64,000 bases of DNA, taken from assembly GCA_902728285.1 (NCBI GenBank), contig CACVBU010001134.1, positions 799,007 to 863,006 on the forward strand, written 5' to 3'. The notes below the pieces were generated by a model. That model was given only the letters and a program-made list of their open reading frames with translations. It had not been told where the DNA came from and searched no databases. Positions 1 through 10,754 of this stretch are shown here, piece by piece (positions within the stretch are counted from its first letter, which is position 1; each line of letters opens with the position of its first letter). This DNA comes from Clytia hemisphaerica. Lineage: Eukaryota; Cnidaria; Hydrozoa; Leptothecata; Clytiidae. A program made the position numbers and the translations under genes.

Positions 1-144
1 ACTGGACATGGGCTCGCTGTCTGTAAAGTCTTCATCAGACTCTTCATCTTCTTCTTCAGATTCTTCAGGGTGGGCCTTTGCAACATGTCGATTATAATTG
101 CTTTTATTGGAAAAGGTCTTTTCGCAATCGTCGCATTCGTACAT
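1..144 (-). CDS. C2H2 zinc-finger protein, left-arm copy (cut by window edge)
   Basis: Mirror copy of the zinc-finger gene at 4100-4525. The start codon lies at 142-144 on the minus strand and the frame reads through the finger and into the acidic stretch before the window ends. One mismatch to the other copy is visible close to base 3. The two copies are divergent, with the arms of the palindrome between them. Confidence 0.6.
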   Translation of the reverse strand, partial: MYECDDCEKTFSNKSNYNRHVAKAHPEESEEEDEESDEDFTDSEPMSS

Positions 145-663
145 CGTGTTTCTCCCACTGGTTTTAAACTTATTTGAAGAAGTAGCATCCTTACTTACGA
201 ATTTATATGCAAAACACAAGAGTAATCCGATATCGGGTTTCTCTTTAGGAGCCTGGTTTCTCTCTAAGATCTTTGTTTCTTCCAGATTACCTAGTCTTTA
301 TTTTGTCCACGTTCGTTTCTTGGTCCGGGACTAGCTTGAGAAATCTAGTCTTACTTGTTCCTCTTTTGGGACTCCAGTAGTTCTTTACCTAGTCCTTGTT
401 AGTCCCTTTTTTGAGACCAACCAATTATTATTGGTGGCTGCAAAAAGTAATCCCTTTTTGTGTCGAAATAGTCCCTTTTAGACTTCTATTAGGACTACCC
501 GATTCCTGTTTCGGACTACTTAGTTTTGATAAATCGTTGTCGGAATTAGCTAAATCCTGTTTTGGATACCCAATTTAAGCTTCATGAGTATCTAATCCTC
601 TTTTGTATCTACATAGTCCTAGCTTAATTATCCTTAGGATTAACGGGATTACCTAATCCTTCT

Positions 664-960
664 TTGGAACTAACCAATCCTTATTTTGGATTGCCTAATC
701 CCTCTTTGGGATCAACTAATCCTCATTTGAGATTACCTGATCCCTCTTTAGGATCAACTAATCCTCATTTAGGATTTCCTAATCATTCTTCGGGATCAAC
801 TAATCCTCATTTGGGATTACCTAATCCCTCTCTGGGATCGACTACTCCTCATTTGGGATTACCTAATCCCTCTTTGGGATCAACTAATCTTCATTTGGGA
901 TTACCTAGTCCCTCTTTGGGACCAACTAATCCTCATTTGGGGACTAGCTTGAGAAATCTA
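664..960. repeat. 42-bp tandem repeat in left palindrome arm
   Basis: About seven copies of a 42-bp unit made of two related halves, each carrying AATCC and TTTGGGA-like steps. Translation gives 14-residue repeats only because 42 is a multiple of three, so I do not call it coding. Related half-units extend on both sides (about 327-420 and 938-1039 share a segment with CTAGTCCTTGTTAG). Confidence 0.85.
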
Positions 961-1311
961 GTCTTACATGATCCTCTTTTGGGACTATGTATTTCTGCAC
1001 CTAGTCCTTGTTAGTCCCTTTTTTGAGACCAACCAATCGGAACTGCGTGATTCTAGTTAATCCCTCTTTTAGGATTACTTAATCACTATTTGGATCCTTT
1101 CTTCCAATTCATATCAAAGGCTCATGGTATGTTGTTGTTGTTGTTGTTTCCTTTTTTTTTTCTTTTTTGTTTTTTTACGCGTTTTTTGTTTGGTGTGGGA
1201 TTTTATTATTTTGTTAGTTACACCCGTAAGTCCCGCCAAAGGCGGGGCTTTTGCCCCGGGCCCCGTCAGAAGTGCAGTGAAGGTCAAATTTAGGGATAAA
1301 TATAAATCCGA

Positions 1312-1614
1312 TCAACTTTGACATTTCATGTCATCACTTTGTGATAAACACCTTTGCAGATTGTTTTTCGATTTGTCGAACATTTCATCAAGATCGGCGG
1401 GTAAACCAATTACATATTCTACGGTTGGAAAGTAGGACTTCAACCTTTCCAAAAGATCTTCCTGATGCTTGGTGATCAACCATACTATTCTATCAAACTC
1501 TTTATCGAAAACATCATTCCTGTATTTGATAAGATTTTGGGCAAAAACAGACTTCTCTGCACCTCTTAAACAGCTGACGAGTATACTAAAAGGATGCTTT
1601 AGCTTTACATCCAT
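1312..1614 (-). pseudogene. Fragment of a P-loop ATPase of Polinton/adintovirus-like type
   Basis: A 100-residue minus-strand frame in the palindrome core. Its N-terminal half resembles the packaging-type ATPase found in Polinton-like and related large DNA elements of invertebrates: a beta strand leading to the Walker A loop, then an arginine/isoleucine/tryptophan strand and a short segment ending in GLPADL. The Walker A loop has lost most of its glycines although the K-S pair remains, and the frame stops before any Walker B strand. The last residues are read from arm sequence. So this is a broken fragment, not a working enzyme. Family assignment is from motif memory only. Confidence 0.5.
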
Positions 1615-2087
1615 TGTTTAATAGTTTAATTTCTTAGCAGTCGTTACGACTTTTACTGCATGAACGTGTTAGCTTCAAAGATGCTTATCAATGACTTGAA
1701 ACGTCAAAGTTGATCGGATTTATATTTATCCCTAAATTTGACCTTCATTGCACTTCTGACGGGGCCCGGGGCGTAAGCCCCGCCTTTGGCGGGACTTACG
1801 GGTGTAACTAACAAAATAATAAAATCCCACACCAAACAAAAAACGCGTAAAAAAACAAAAAAGAAAAAAAAAAGGAAACAACAACAACAACATACCATGA
1901 GCCTTTGATATGAATTGGAAGAAAGGATCCAAATAGTGATTAAGTAATCCTAAAAGAGGGATTAACTAGAATCACGCAGTTCCGATTGGTTGGTCTCAAA
2001 AAAGGGACTAACAAGGACTAGGTGCAGAAATACATAGTCCCAAAAGAGGATCATGTAAGACTAGATTTCTCAAGCTAGTCCCCAAAT

Positions 2088-2376
2088 GAGGATTAGTTGG
2101 TCCCAAAGAGGGACTAGGTAATCCCAAATGAAGATTAGTTGATCCCAAAGAGGGATTAGGTAATCCCAAATGAGGAGTAGTTGATCCTAAAGAGGGATTA
2201 GGTAATCCCAAATGAGGATTAGTTGATCCCAGAGAGGGATTAGGTAATCCCAAATGAGGATTAGTTGATCCCAAAGAGGGATTAGGTAATCCTAAATGAG
2301 GATTAGTTGATCCTAAAGAGGGATCAGGTAATCTCAAATGAGGATTAGTTGATCCCAAAGAGGGATTAGGCAATCC
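2088..2376. repeat. 42-bp tandem repeat in right palindrome arm
   Basis: Reverse-complement counterpart of the 664-960 array, with one more 42-bp unit than the left arm. The copy-number difference explains most of the shift in arm pairing inside this point. It ends at the ORF1 element inserted at 2384. Confidence 0.85.
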
Positions 2377-2383
2377 AAAATAA

Positions 2384-3563
2384 TAATTGTGCTCGTCGAA
2401 ATGCATCAAAATGGCGAAAACTAAAGAAATACCAAAAAACATCGAAATACAACAAAATAATGGATTCTGCACCCCTGACAACTGCTTCATGAACGAGATT
2501 GTGAAGGACAATGATGTGCTACAATGTAGAAGATGCGAAAGGTTTGTCCATTATGCATGCACGGAGCTACCTGCCTACCAGATACAGCTGTGTCTCCAAT
2601 ACAAAAGCCGGCGCTTCGAATGTGCCAAATGTGTTACAGTCACGCCAATTCTTCTGGAAAAGATCAAAACAAGTACAGAAAGAGTGCGTAAGGACAAGGC
2701 GACAAATACTGATAAGGTTAATAATGGAGAGCAACAAGGAGATAAATCTACAAACGCTCGATTGGACAGGCTGGAGAAGAAAATCGAGAAACTTTTAGAT
2801 AAGGAAGATGTCGCTAAAGATAAAAAACAAAGGACATACGCAGAAACTACCAACGAAGAACTGAAGAAGCAAGAGGTAACTATGAAACAACAGACATATG
2901 CTAGCATTACAGAGTTAAAGAAACAAGAGGTAACGATCAAGAACTTCATCAAAGAAGAGAAAGAAGAAGTACGATGGCTGAACCTGACAAAGTGCAATAT
3001 CATTGTTCACAACATTGGTGAACTCAAACATGAAACCCTTGAAGAACAGCGAACAAGTGATAAAGATTACGTCGAAGAATTTGTGAGCAACCAAATGGGA
3101 CTAAAGGTAAACATCGTCAGCGCAGAGAATAGGAGCTCGAAAGAACGAGATGTTCAGGACGAAACGTTGGCGACCCTTAAAAGTTGTGTTAAGGAATGAA
3201 GAAGAGAAACGTCAAATTCTAGCATCAGTCCACAAGCTAAAGAAAATTATAACTGATTTACGAGTAACCGATGATTTTTCTAAAAAAGAACGCGAAACCA
3301 TCAAAGAATGGCATAGGAACGCAAAAGAGAAGACAAAGTTACAAAAGGATGGCAGTCAAATAAAGGTTAGAGGAAGTCCTCGGACTAGACTCTATTTCAA
3401 GAAGATCTGCTGTGACTTACGCGTTACTGAAAATGAAATATTGTAAAGACGACTGATTTAGAGGCCAACTGTGCGCCTACAAAATGTTAAATAAATATGA
3501 TTATTTCATAGAGGTCGATAGACCTGCGAAATATATTACTATAAATAAAAAAATAAAAAATAA
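2384..3563 (+). mobile_element. ORF1-only LINE derivative inserted in the right arm
   Basis: The insertion is exact because the left arm preserves the empty site. AAAATAA occurs once there (681-687) and twice here (2377-2383 and 3557-3563), a 7-bp target-site duplication. The insert begins about 27 bp before a good ATG (2411), encodes a LINE-type ORF1 and ends in an A-rich tail (AATAAA-like repeats about 3540-3560). There is no endonuclease or reverse transcriptase, so it resembles a half-LINE mobilised in trans. It is younger than the duplication that made the palindrome, or at least is absent from the other arm. Confidence 0.85.
2411..3446 (+). pseudogene. LINE ORF1 protein with PHD-like finger and coiled coil, one frameshift
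   Basis: Start chosen at 2411 (AAAATGGCG context). Residues about 18-75 hold a PHD-type zinc finger (Cys pairs, then H-x2-C and C-x2-C). A long lysine/glutamate-rich coiled coil follows to about residue 190, then a segment like the RRM domain of LINE ORF1 proteins (KCNIIVHNIGE). The first frame stops at 3199; the reading continues one frame over from about 3150 to 3446 with RPLKVVL and VRGSPRTR, both also present in the second copy at 6869-8035. The product would bind element RNA as an ORF1p-like protein. The frameshift suggests it is dead as read, unless it is a sequencing error. Confidence 0.75.
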
Positions 3564-4099
3564 GGATTGGTTAGTTCCAAAGAAGGATTAGGTAATCCCG
3601 TTAATCCTAAGGATAATTAAGCTAGGACTATGTAGATACAAAAGAGGATTAGATACTCATGAAGCTTAAATTGGGTATCCAAAACAGGATTTAGCTAATT
3701 CCGACAACGATTTATCAAAACTAAGTAGTCTGAAACAGGAATCGGGTAGTCCTAATAGAAGTCTAAAAGGGACTATTTCGACACAAAAAGGGATTACTTT
3801 TTGCAGCCACCAATAATAATTGGTTGGTCTCAAAAAAGGGACTAACAAGGACTAGGTAAAGAACTACTGGAGTCCCAAAAGAGGAACAAGTAAGACTAGA
3901 TTTCTCAAGCTAGTCCCGGACCAAGAAACGAACGTGGACAAAATAAAGACTAGGTAATCTGGAAGAAACAAAGATCTTAGAGAGAAACCAGGCTCCTAAA
4001 GAGAAACCCGATATCGGATTACTCTTGTGTTTTGCATATAAATTCGTAAGTAAGGATGCTACTTCTTCAAATAAGTTTAAAACCAGTGGGAGAAACACG

Positions 4100-4525
4100 A
4101 TGTACGAATGCGACGATTGCGAAAAGACCTTTTCCAATAAAAGCAATTATAATCGACATGTTGCAAAGGCCCACCCTGAAGAATCTGAAGAAGAAGATGA
4201 AGAGTCTGATGAAGACTTTACAGACAGCGAGCCCATGTCCTGTGATAGTGAAGAATCTCAAGGTGTTAAAGAAACATTTAATATTTGGGAGAGCATGTTG
4301 AACGAATGTCAAGAGACTGACTTATCAATTCATGAGATTTATAAATACAAAATCCTTTTTCTTCGAGCAATGAAAAAGGATAAAACACATAAATCTGTGA
4401 TAGAAACTTTACAAAGGGTTAGAGATGAGGAAGATATGGATTTTGAAGAAGCATTAGATTTCGCTGTTGAAAAACGTCGCTTTCTAATTAATCGACAAAT
4501 TCCAAATGATGCAATGAAAGAATGA
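4100..4525 (+). CDS. Single C2H2 zinc-finger protein with acidic region, right-arm copy
   Basis: A 141-residue frame from ATG 4100; the same frame is open upstream to 4025, so a longer form is possible. It starts with one classical C2H2 finger (C-x2-C-x12-H-x4-H, residues about 4-25), then an acidic stretch rich in E, D and S (about 28-55), then a helical C-terminus ending NDAMKE. Short finger-plus-acidic proteins of this sort accompany ATPase genes in Polinton-like elements of invertebrates, which fits the ATPase fragment in the palindrome core. That link is inference. The second copy is at 1-144. Function is unknown; DNA binding is expected from the finger. Confidence 0.65.
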   Translation: MYECDDCEKTFSNKSNYNRHVAKAHPEESEEEDEESDEDFTDSEPMSCDSEESQGVKETFNIWESMLNECQETDLSIHEIYKYKILFLRAMKKDKTHKSVIETLQRVRDEEDMDFEEALDFAVEKRRFLINRQIPNDAMKE

Positions 4526-4786
4526 GATTTGATCCTTGTAAATGATAACATTATTTTTATAAGCTAGAAATATATTACCATCAAGCAATAAATATTTTTG
4601 TTTTCTTAGTTCTTTTATTGCCTCTACGACTTTAGCTCAAAGTAGTGTTACATAGGGTTTTTGGATTATAGTAATAACTTAAATACATTTGTTTACACAT
4701 CTTTTATTTGGTGTATCCACGTTCAATTTTGTTACCAATGTTGTTTTGTTTCTTCTCAAATAAACTATTTCATTCATTCCCTATTT

Positions 4787-5440
4787 AACAATCTAAAATT
4801 TTTGTAATCTTAGATTTTTAATCCATCGATCATCAGCTAAGAGTTCCAACTTTAAATACTCAATTTCTCCATCCATCCAGCGTACTATTGCAAACATAGC
4901 GTTTGATTCCTGTTCATTAACAACTTTTGTGAAGTTCGAAAAACCATCTTCTATGAACACTTGTTTCCAGTGGCTAGACAATAATGGTAATTTAATTGAC
5001 TCTGGGTACTCCTCTGAGCCTCCTTCACGAATTTTCTTTGGACTTCAAATGTTGGGTCGTTGAATTATGATAAAAAATTCCTCCTTGTCTTTATTAAAGT
5101 AGTTTTCAACATCAAAATTTAATGTTCTTTTGTTCTTCCAATTTGAGAATTTCACTTGGATTTGCTTAATTCATCAACCTCGACTTGTTTATACCTGACT
5201 CGATTTTTACATGTGCAGCAGTGTTGCTTACCTCAAAAAATGTACAAGCTTAATAAACGCTTAAAGAATTTTCAATCAAATGCCTTGAAGACTTTCAAAG
5301 AACGAACGTTTCCAAATTCATCTTTTACAATTAGAAATAAGACTTGGTTATTTTCTTTAATAAGAATTGTTGCTATCTCGCATATGTTTCCTGTTACTGA
5401 TAAAATTACCTATATATCAAATCTTTCACATGGTGATGGT
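4787..5440 (-). pseudogene. Decayed unidentified protein-coding remnant
   Basis: On the minus strand, 5440-5250 reads as a plausible protein segment (VTGNICEIATILIKEN and following) ending in a stop. Further on, 4981-4793 gives 62 open residues (SSHWKQVF to RLQKF) with a stop at 4793. Between them the frame is broken by several stops. Composition is protein-like, but I do not recognise the family. It may belong to the same wreckage as the adjacent palindrome element. Confidence 0.3.
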
Positions 5441-5510
5441 GTTATTGTCAACAATGTACTCAGTTTTTATGATTTATGAATAATTAGACTAAGAAGCTCA
5501 GTGCTTTAAT

Positions 5511-5826
5511 AGATAACCAGAAGATTATTTACCACTTGGAACTTATTCTTTAGGTAGTGCTGGAGGTGTTGAATTTAACCCATGTGTTGCAATTTTAGTA
5601 ACACTCATTGGTCAAATTCCGGTGTTTTCGAGTGTTTCCGATAGGGAAAATGACTTTAATGCTTTTGAAGATAACCAGAAAATTATTTACCACTTGAAAC
5701 TTATTCTGTGATGACACTCACTTTCTGTAAGGTGTCAATCACGTTCTGTCGTGTACTCACTTTCTGTAGTGTCACTCACTTTCTGTAGTGTCACTCACTT
5801 TCTGTAGTGTCACTCACTTTCTGTAT
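5511..5826. repeat. Minisatellite with TCACTTTCTGTAGTG units and flanking duplication
   Basis: About five to six copies of a 19-bp unit (CACTCACTTTCTGTAGTGT) lie at 5706-5826, the first copies diverged. Just upstream a segment beginning GATAACCAGAA is present at 5511 and again at about 5660, so the region has grown by tandem duplication. Confidence 0.85.
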
Positions 5827-5839
5827 GTGCCAGCTCTAT

Positions 5840-6868
5840 CATAAATCTACTACTTGCGACTGTCTGGCCGATGCTGTTTTGTTTGAGCTTTGGAGTGAAT
5901 AATTGTTCGAGGAATTTGCTCATGTGTTTAAAACCAATTATATCGCTTCGTCCTCAAAATTAAATACTACCGATACAGTAGCTGCTGTCTACAAACAACA
6001 GAAACCTAAATAAAACTTCACTTTAAATGAGATATCTATGATCTTTATATTTTTGCATTAGTTTTGTTTTCAAATAATTTCTATGGTAGTCAGTTCTTTA
6101 CTCAACTTGAAAATCTTGTCATAAATTTCATTAAGAGTGAACAGTTCTCTGTCACCTTCGTCCATTGGCATACCTTTTTGAAACAGTTTGGGGCTTTCTA
6201 CCTGAAGATTTGTCGTTTGTATTTTGCCATTGGATTTGTTTAGACGGAAACCAATCATACATACGATGTGGTATACAGCTTCCTCTGCAACTAGGTCAAT
6301 GCAAGAGTTTAAACGATCATATACCTCCGCTCCCCAGTCATCGGCTCTCTCTCGTGAACATTTAAGTTAGCGACTGTTAATAGGTAGGGTTTCCACTTTT
6401 TATTACAGTTGAATACTTAGGTTGGGCTTTCCTGTTAGACAAAAAACAATTTTTCTTCTAATCACAGACTGGCTCGGCGAAACACGATGATCTTAAACGT
6501 TTTGCAGGTCGGTTGTCAACCTCGTCCCCGTGTATTCCAGACTTTATTTCCTTTGCTTGATAGACGCCAGAGAATATTATCTAGCACTATCAGTAAGTAT
6601 AAAAATAAGCTGATAATACGCAGGGAACGAGGTTGGTCGGTTGTCTGAGTTGTCTGGGATACTACGTTTCGGTAATCTTTTTCCTACATGATTCGTGTAC
6701 TCTGATTTTACACTTTTGCCTCTCTTTCAACTCCCTTTAGGAAATACAAAACTGACGAATATTTTACAAATCTAAATAATTGAACTAGCAAATAAAGTCG
6801 AAAAATGTGTACAAATCTGTAATAGCTTTAAAGCTTATAGAGCTCGACTGCCTATTTTACAAAATGAA
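5840..6868. other. No gene identified
   Basis: A/T-rich sequence with only short open frames (for example 6070-6258 minus, 62 residues, unrecognised). I see no splice-flanked exon, repeat array or clear inverted repeat. Confidence 0.5.
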
Positions 6869-7123
6869 TCATTCATCACCATCTGTTGATGCCCAATCGC
6901 TGACGATTTCTTCTGTAGAGTATTTTGGTTTATAATTTGAAGATATTTTTGTTTGGTTTTGTAATTTTTTAACGATGCGTAGTTTTGTTCTTGGGCTTCC
7001 TCTTACGCGCCAGTTAAATACTTTATTGTTTGTCTTTATTAAGCTTCTGCGCTTGTTCGTGCATCTCCTTGATCTTTTTTCCGTTCGTTGATTGTGAAAT
7101 CTTCCGTGATACTTACCTGAAAG

Positions 7124-7473
7124 CCCGGGGGGGGGGGTACTTAGGCAAAAATAGGTGCTGGGTATGTGCGGACGGTAAGGGTTTTTCACCTTTCAAAGTC
7201 TCTCTAAGGGTTACAAAAATCAGGAAATTTCAAAGTAGTCTCTCTAAGGGTGGGAAAAATCACGATTTTTAGAAAAAAAATTTGATTTTGAGAGAAAAAA
7301 TTACAAAAAAGTCTCACTAAGGGTAGGAAATTTTTGAAAATAAGAGAAACTTTTTCGAAAAAGTCTCTCTAAGGGTCACTTTTTCACTAAAATTTGGTCT
7401 CTCTAAGGGTCGGTTTTCGGAGGTCCCGTCCGCACATACCCCTCATTCACCAACCCTAGTACCCCCCCCCGGG
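7124..7473. mobile_element. 350-bp G-run-ended MITE with 8-bp target duplication
   Basis: Terminal inverted repeats start CCCGGGGGGGGGGTAC and end in the complementary C-run. CCTGAAAG flanks both sides exactly (7116-7123 and 7474-7481). An 8-bp duplication points to a hAT-like transposase acting in trans. The interior repeats TCTCTCTAAGGGT several times. No coding capacity. Confidence 0.85.
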
Positions 7474-7505
7474 CCTGAAAGAAAAAAGTTTCTTTCAGTC
7501 TGTAT

Positions 7506-7853
7506 CCGGGGGGGGTACTAGGTTTGCGAGGTGACGGGTATGTCCGAGCCGAAAATCGAAAATCGACCCTTTGAGAGACAAAATTTTGGTGATTTTGGAA
7601 CCCTTTGAGAGACTTTTTCCTAAATTTTGGTCCATTTTTTCCAAATTTTGGTTTGATTTTCACAAAATTTTGGTCAAAATTCTTGGAAATCGTGACCCTT
7701 TGAGAGAGAAAATTTTTGTGATTTTGGGACCCTTTCAGAGACTAACTTTTGAATTTGTACCCCTTTGAGAGACTTTTGAGGAATGAGAAAAGGTACCCTT
7801 ATGGCTCGCACATACCCGGCACCCATTTTGCCTAAGTAGCCCCCCCCCGGGGC
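7506..7853. mobile_element. 348-bp G-run-ended MITE, diverged sister of the neighbour
   Basis: Ends in CCGGGGGGGGGTACTA and its inverted partner. CTGTAT occurs on both sides (7500-7505 and 7854-7859). Its interior repeats CCCTTTGAGAGA, unlike its neighbour, although the outermost bases and the GGTATGT-type subterminal motif match. Only 32 bp of the target ORF1 separates the two insertions. Confidence 0.8.
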
Positions 7854-8235
7854 CTGTATAAATTCTTCATAAGAAGATCTTTATCATGTTGACTTTGCAG
7901 GGTGACTTTAAGAGGACGGCCATTCTTTGTTTTTCTGTCTCCTAATCTGTGGTGAGTAACATTTATTTCTGGAATATTGATGTCCTCCAAGAGTTCTCGG
8001 AACCGAATTATGTCATATTTTCTTTCTGTTATCAACAGCCAATTCTTTTCAGCGCGAAGTGTTTGATTTTTTCAAAAACTTTTCTTTTGAGTTTGTATAT
8101 GTGTGTAGGCAAAAAAGTTTTATGTGAAGCAGGAGGCGAGTTAGACAGTGATTTTTAGCTAGAGGCGAGCAAATGAAGATCTGTAAACCAATTCTTTGCG
8201 TTGAGATATGGGCTAGGGAAACAAATGTCATGCTG

Positions 8236-9150
8236 GTTTGTGACCTTGTTAGCTTACAAATTTTACTGATTTCTTGTTGAGAAAGGGGTCACTATATACT
8301 ACACAGTGGTATTTTCATCTAAAAGTTTTTGAAACATACGTTTATAACCCCTCTTTATGTCAAAGCTTTGTCGAATGATATTAATAATAATGATTTTGAA
8401 ATACGTTTCTCAATAATTAGTGACACATTTTTTCTCAATCGTTTCAATTTTTGCTTGTGGTATTGCTCTTGTAGTAAAGCACATGAAGGTTTGGATCTTG
8501 CCAATTCTTTCGTTTCGAAAGCTCTTGATTCCAAGCCCCATGTTAATCCTTTCGTTCAAGAGTAATATTACAGAATATAATAGAAAGAAAAAAAAAAAAA
8601 TCTTCTTGACTTGAAGATCACGTTGTAGATCCAAGTTCTTTGTCAGCAACAAAGCCGAGTTCAGTTAAATTAGGGTCATGGGATACAGTAAAATAACGAA
8701 TGTTCTGTGCGTGACGAAAAACAAGTTACGCGAAGCTGGGGTCAGCCGTTCTATTCCTTCACAACAAGTCATGTAAGCAAGTTTCTGACTTCACTTGTCC
8801 TCGGTCGGGATAACACAGCGGTTGACCTTGATTAAGCTCTTGTCGGTGTATTGCCAATGGCGGGGAGCTAATTTTCATCGACGCATACCTTTCCTACCGA
8901 TGAAATGCCTCTCCCATGATCCTAATGTTGTGTAACACATGCTAGTCTTGAGTTACCATAACGCCTTTTTCGGCTCTAAAATCTCACAATTTCATACAGT
9001 CATCGTGCTGGGTATCAATTAAAACACAATATTTAAAGTCTGACAAATGTTTCGCTAAATGCCAAGGAACGTATTTCAAATCTTTATTTGTCGTTATGAT
9101 TTTAATATCACAAAGTCAATTTTCAAATTTGCAGAAAGATTATTGTGGAG
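8236..9150. other. No gene identified
   Basis: Short frames in several phases, none with splice-site context or recognisable residues. No clear repeat structure apart from A-runs near 8587. Confidence 0.5.
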
Positions 9151-9164
9151 TTTATAGTGGTAAA

Positions 9165-9460
9165 AGCAGTGTGATTTTGGAAAAAAACACGCGTGTGTTA
9201 ATCTGCTTGTTACTTGGAGAAAAGACATTCGTTATTTTCGAAAACACACGCGTGTTCTTCATTTCGAGGTTAAATGAATTTGACCTAGTCTTCGTGTGAT
9301 TTTGAGGAAAAACACGCGTGTGTTAATCTGCTTGTTACTTGGAGAAAAGACATTCGTTATTTTCGAAAACACACGCGTGTTCTTCATTTTGAGGTTAAAT
9401 GGGCTCGACTTAATCGTCGTGTGATTTTTGAAAAACCACGCGTGTGTTTATCCATACCAA
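9165..9460. repeat. 125-bp tandem repeat rich in ACACGCGTGT
   Basis: Two nearly identical units of about 125 bp (starting about 9170 and 9295) and a third partial one (about 9420). Each carries the palindrome CACGCGTGTG near both ends. A further CACGCGTGTG occurs near 9579. Each unit could fold on itself, so the repeat may be a palindromic MITE amplified in tandem. Confidence 0.85.
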
Positions 9461-9619
9461 AATTCCCAAATGTGAAATACGTATATCCCAAGACCTCAAA
9501 GCCCTAAAAAAATCACAAACTGAAAATTTTAAAAATCACACGCCGACAGAAAATTTCTGTGCAGTAATGTTGGTTTTCACACGCGTGTGATTTATTGATT
9601 TTTTCCTGTGACTTTATGG

Positions 9620-10255
9620 TTGGATGTGTTCTAAAATCTAGGAAAATCATTTTTCCAAGATATACTTGTAAGATATTTGTTTTTTTTTCACGAAATGTGT
9701 TCTGAAACTTTCTAGGGTTACTAGGCAACATGAATATCACGTCAATTTTCTCTTGATTATACACCCTATCTCCTTAAAAGATGTGTTCTGAAGCTTTCTA
9801 GGGCTACCTAGACAACAAGAGCACATTTGATGACTTGATTATATCCCTGTCTCGTCAGAACACATCATTATTTCTAGCTGATTAATTTTCAAGATCGTAT
9901 CAGAACAGATCGAAATTTCTAGATGAAAACATACTCTCAGAACACATCGGAAAAAAGGTCGCCTCTCCGGCTGCTTTCAATGATGGGACGTTAACATTCT
10001 TTATTCTCAAAAGTGCTTAGGAGGAGATTGGAATTAGGAGGGGTACCCCCTTGGATGGAAAAGCTGACTTCCTCAACATAGATACCCCCTATGTTGGGTT
10101 GAAAAATCTCAAAGTTTTTGCCCATTGAAAAAAATATGTAAACAGGATGGAATCTTAACCCCTTGATTTTTTAGGGGGGGGGGGTTTCATCAAAAATTTA
10201 TATCCCTTTAGGAAGGTTTGATTATTTAGGAGGGAATTCTTAACCCCCAGGAAAC
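9620..10255. repeat. Scattered GATGTGTTCT repeats, then a GGGGG/CCCCC-rich patch
   Basis: GATGTGTTCTGA-like motifs occur about six times between 9628 and 9950, direct in the first half and inverted (CAGAACACATC) in the second, as in an eroded inverted-repeat element. From 10015 to 10255 runs of G and C (TTAGGAGGGG, TTAGGGGGGGGGG, AACCCCC) suggest a decayed G-run-ended element. No gene is visible. Confidence 0.5.
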
Positions 10256-10754
10256 TATGTTTACCTGCAAGATCCTTCTAGCAAGATCCTTCTACATAAC
10301 TGGGAGTAAAAAAACATCTGTTAATTTTAGGTGTACCGTAAACATTTCTCTAACGATGGGTTTCTACATGGTACTACTGAAGGACAGAAAGAAAAAGAGG
10401 TTCATATTTCTTTACAAAGATGGTGTGCGTTTGTTTAAATCGACTGCAATCAGCAAATATGGCCAATTAAATATACAATCAATGAGTTGAGTCCAACACT
10501 AAAAGGTATCATTAAACTTTTTATATCATTTACAATATAACGTTATTGGGTCTTTCTTGTCCAGTGCAATGGTAAAAATCAATTTGGTATTCCAGACCAT
10601 GTTCTAGACTGAATATCCATGCTATGATTTTTATATACTGATGGAAAAATCAAACAAATTGTCAATCAAAATATCTACCAATCGAAACATATGTTACTTC
10701 ACAATTTCAAATCTGGAAATTCTTTTTTTTTTTGGCAAGTTGAGTCCTGTGATA

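Larger units (their letters stand above)
1..4243. repeat. Large palindrome: inverted arms 1-1334 and about 1690-4243
   Basis: Position 1 of the window pairs with 4243, and pairing is colinear (left + right = 4244) up to left base 687. There the right arm is broken by a 1.2-kb insertion (2384-3563); pairing then resumes inward to about 1334/1690. The core between the arms is about 355 bp. Arms are nearly identical: the peptide readable at 98-334 is the same residue for residue in the mirror image at 3910-4146. The right arm has one extra copy of an internal 42-bp repeat. Near identity means a recent inverted duplication or continuing gene conversion. The left arm runs off the window, so its true length is unknown. 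Confidence 0.93.
6869..8035 (-). pseudogene. Second LINE ORF1 remnant, interrupted by two MITEs
   Basis: Minus-strand relative of the ORF1 at 2411-3446. 8035-7860 reads to NGRPLKVTLQSQHDKDL and KNLYR. Skipping the two elements at 7506-7853 and 7124-7473, the frame continues through LKETFFFQVSITEDFT. It is then broken by small frameshifts before VRGSPRTKL (about 7000) and a tail ending at 6869. RPLKV and VRGSPRT align with the first copy, so both come from one LINE family. It is inactive: truncated at its 5' end, frameshifted and interrupted. No ORF2 remains nearby. Confidence 0.75.

Noticed and set aside
664-1014. Open frame with 14-residue [12 protein letters not shown] repeats
   Set aside because: Its periodicity follows from a 42-bp non-coding minisatellite; the mirror arm shows the same frame, and there is no start or splice context.
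5156-5479. 107-residue plus-strand open frame
   Set aside because: The opposite strand reads as the more protein-like sequence (broken), so this frame is probably a shadow.
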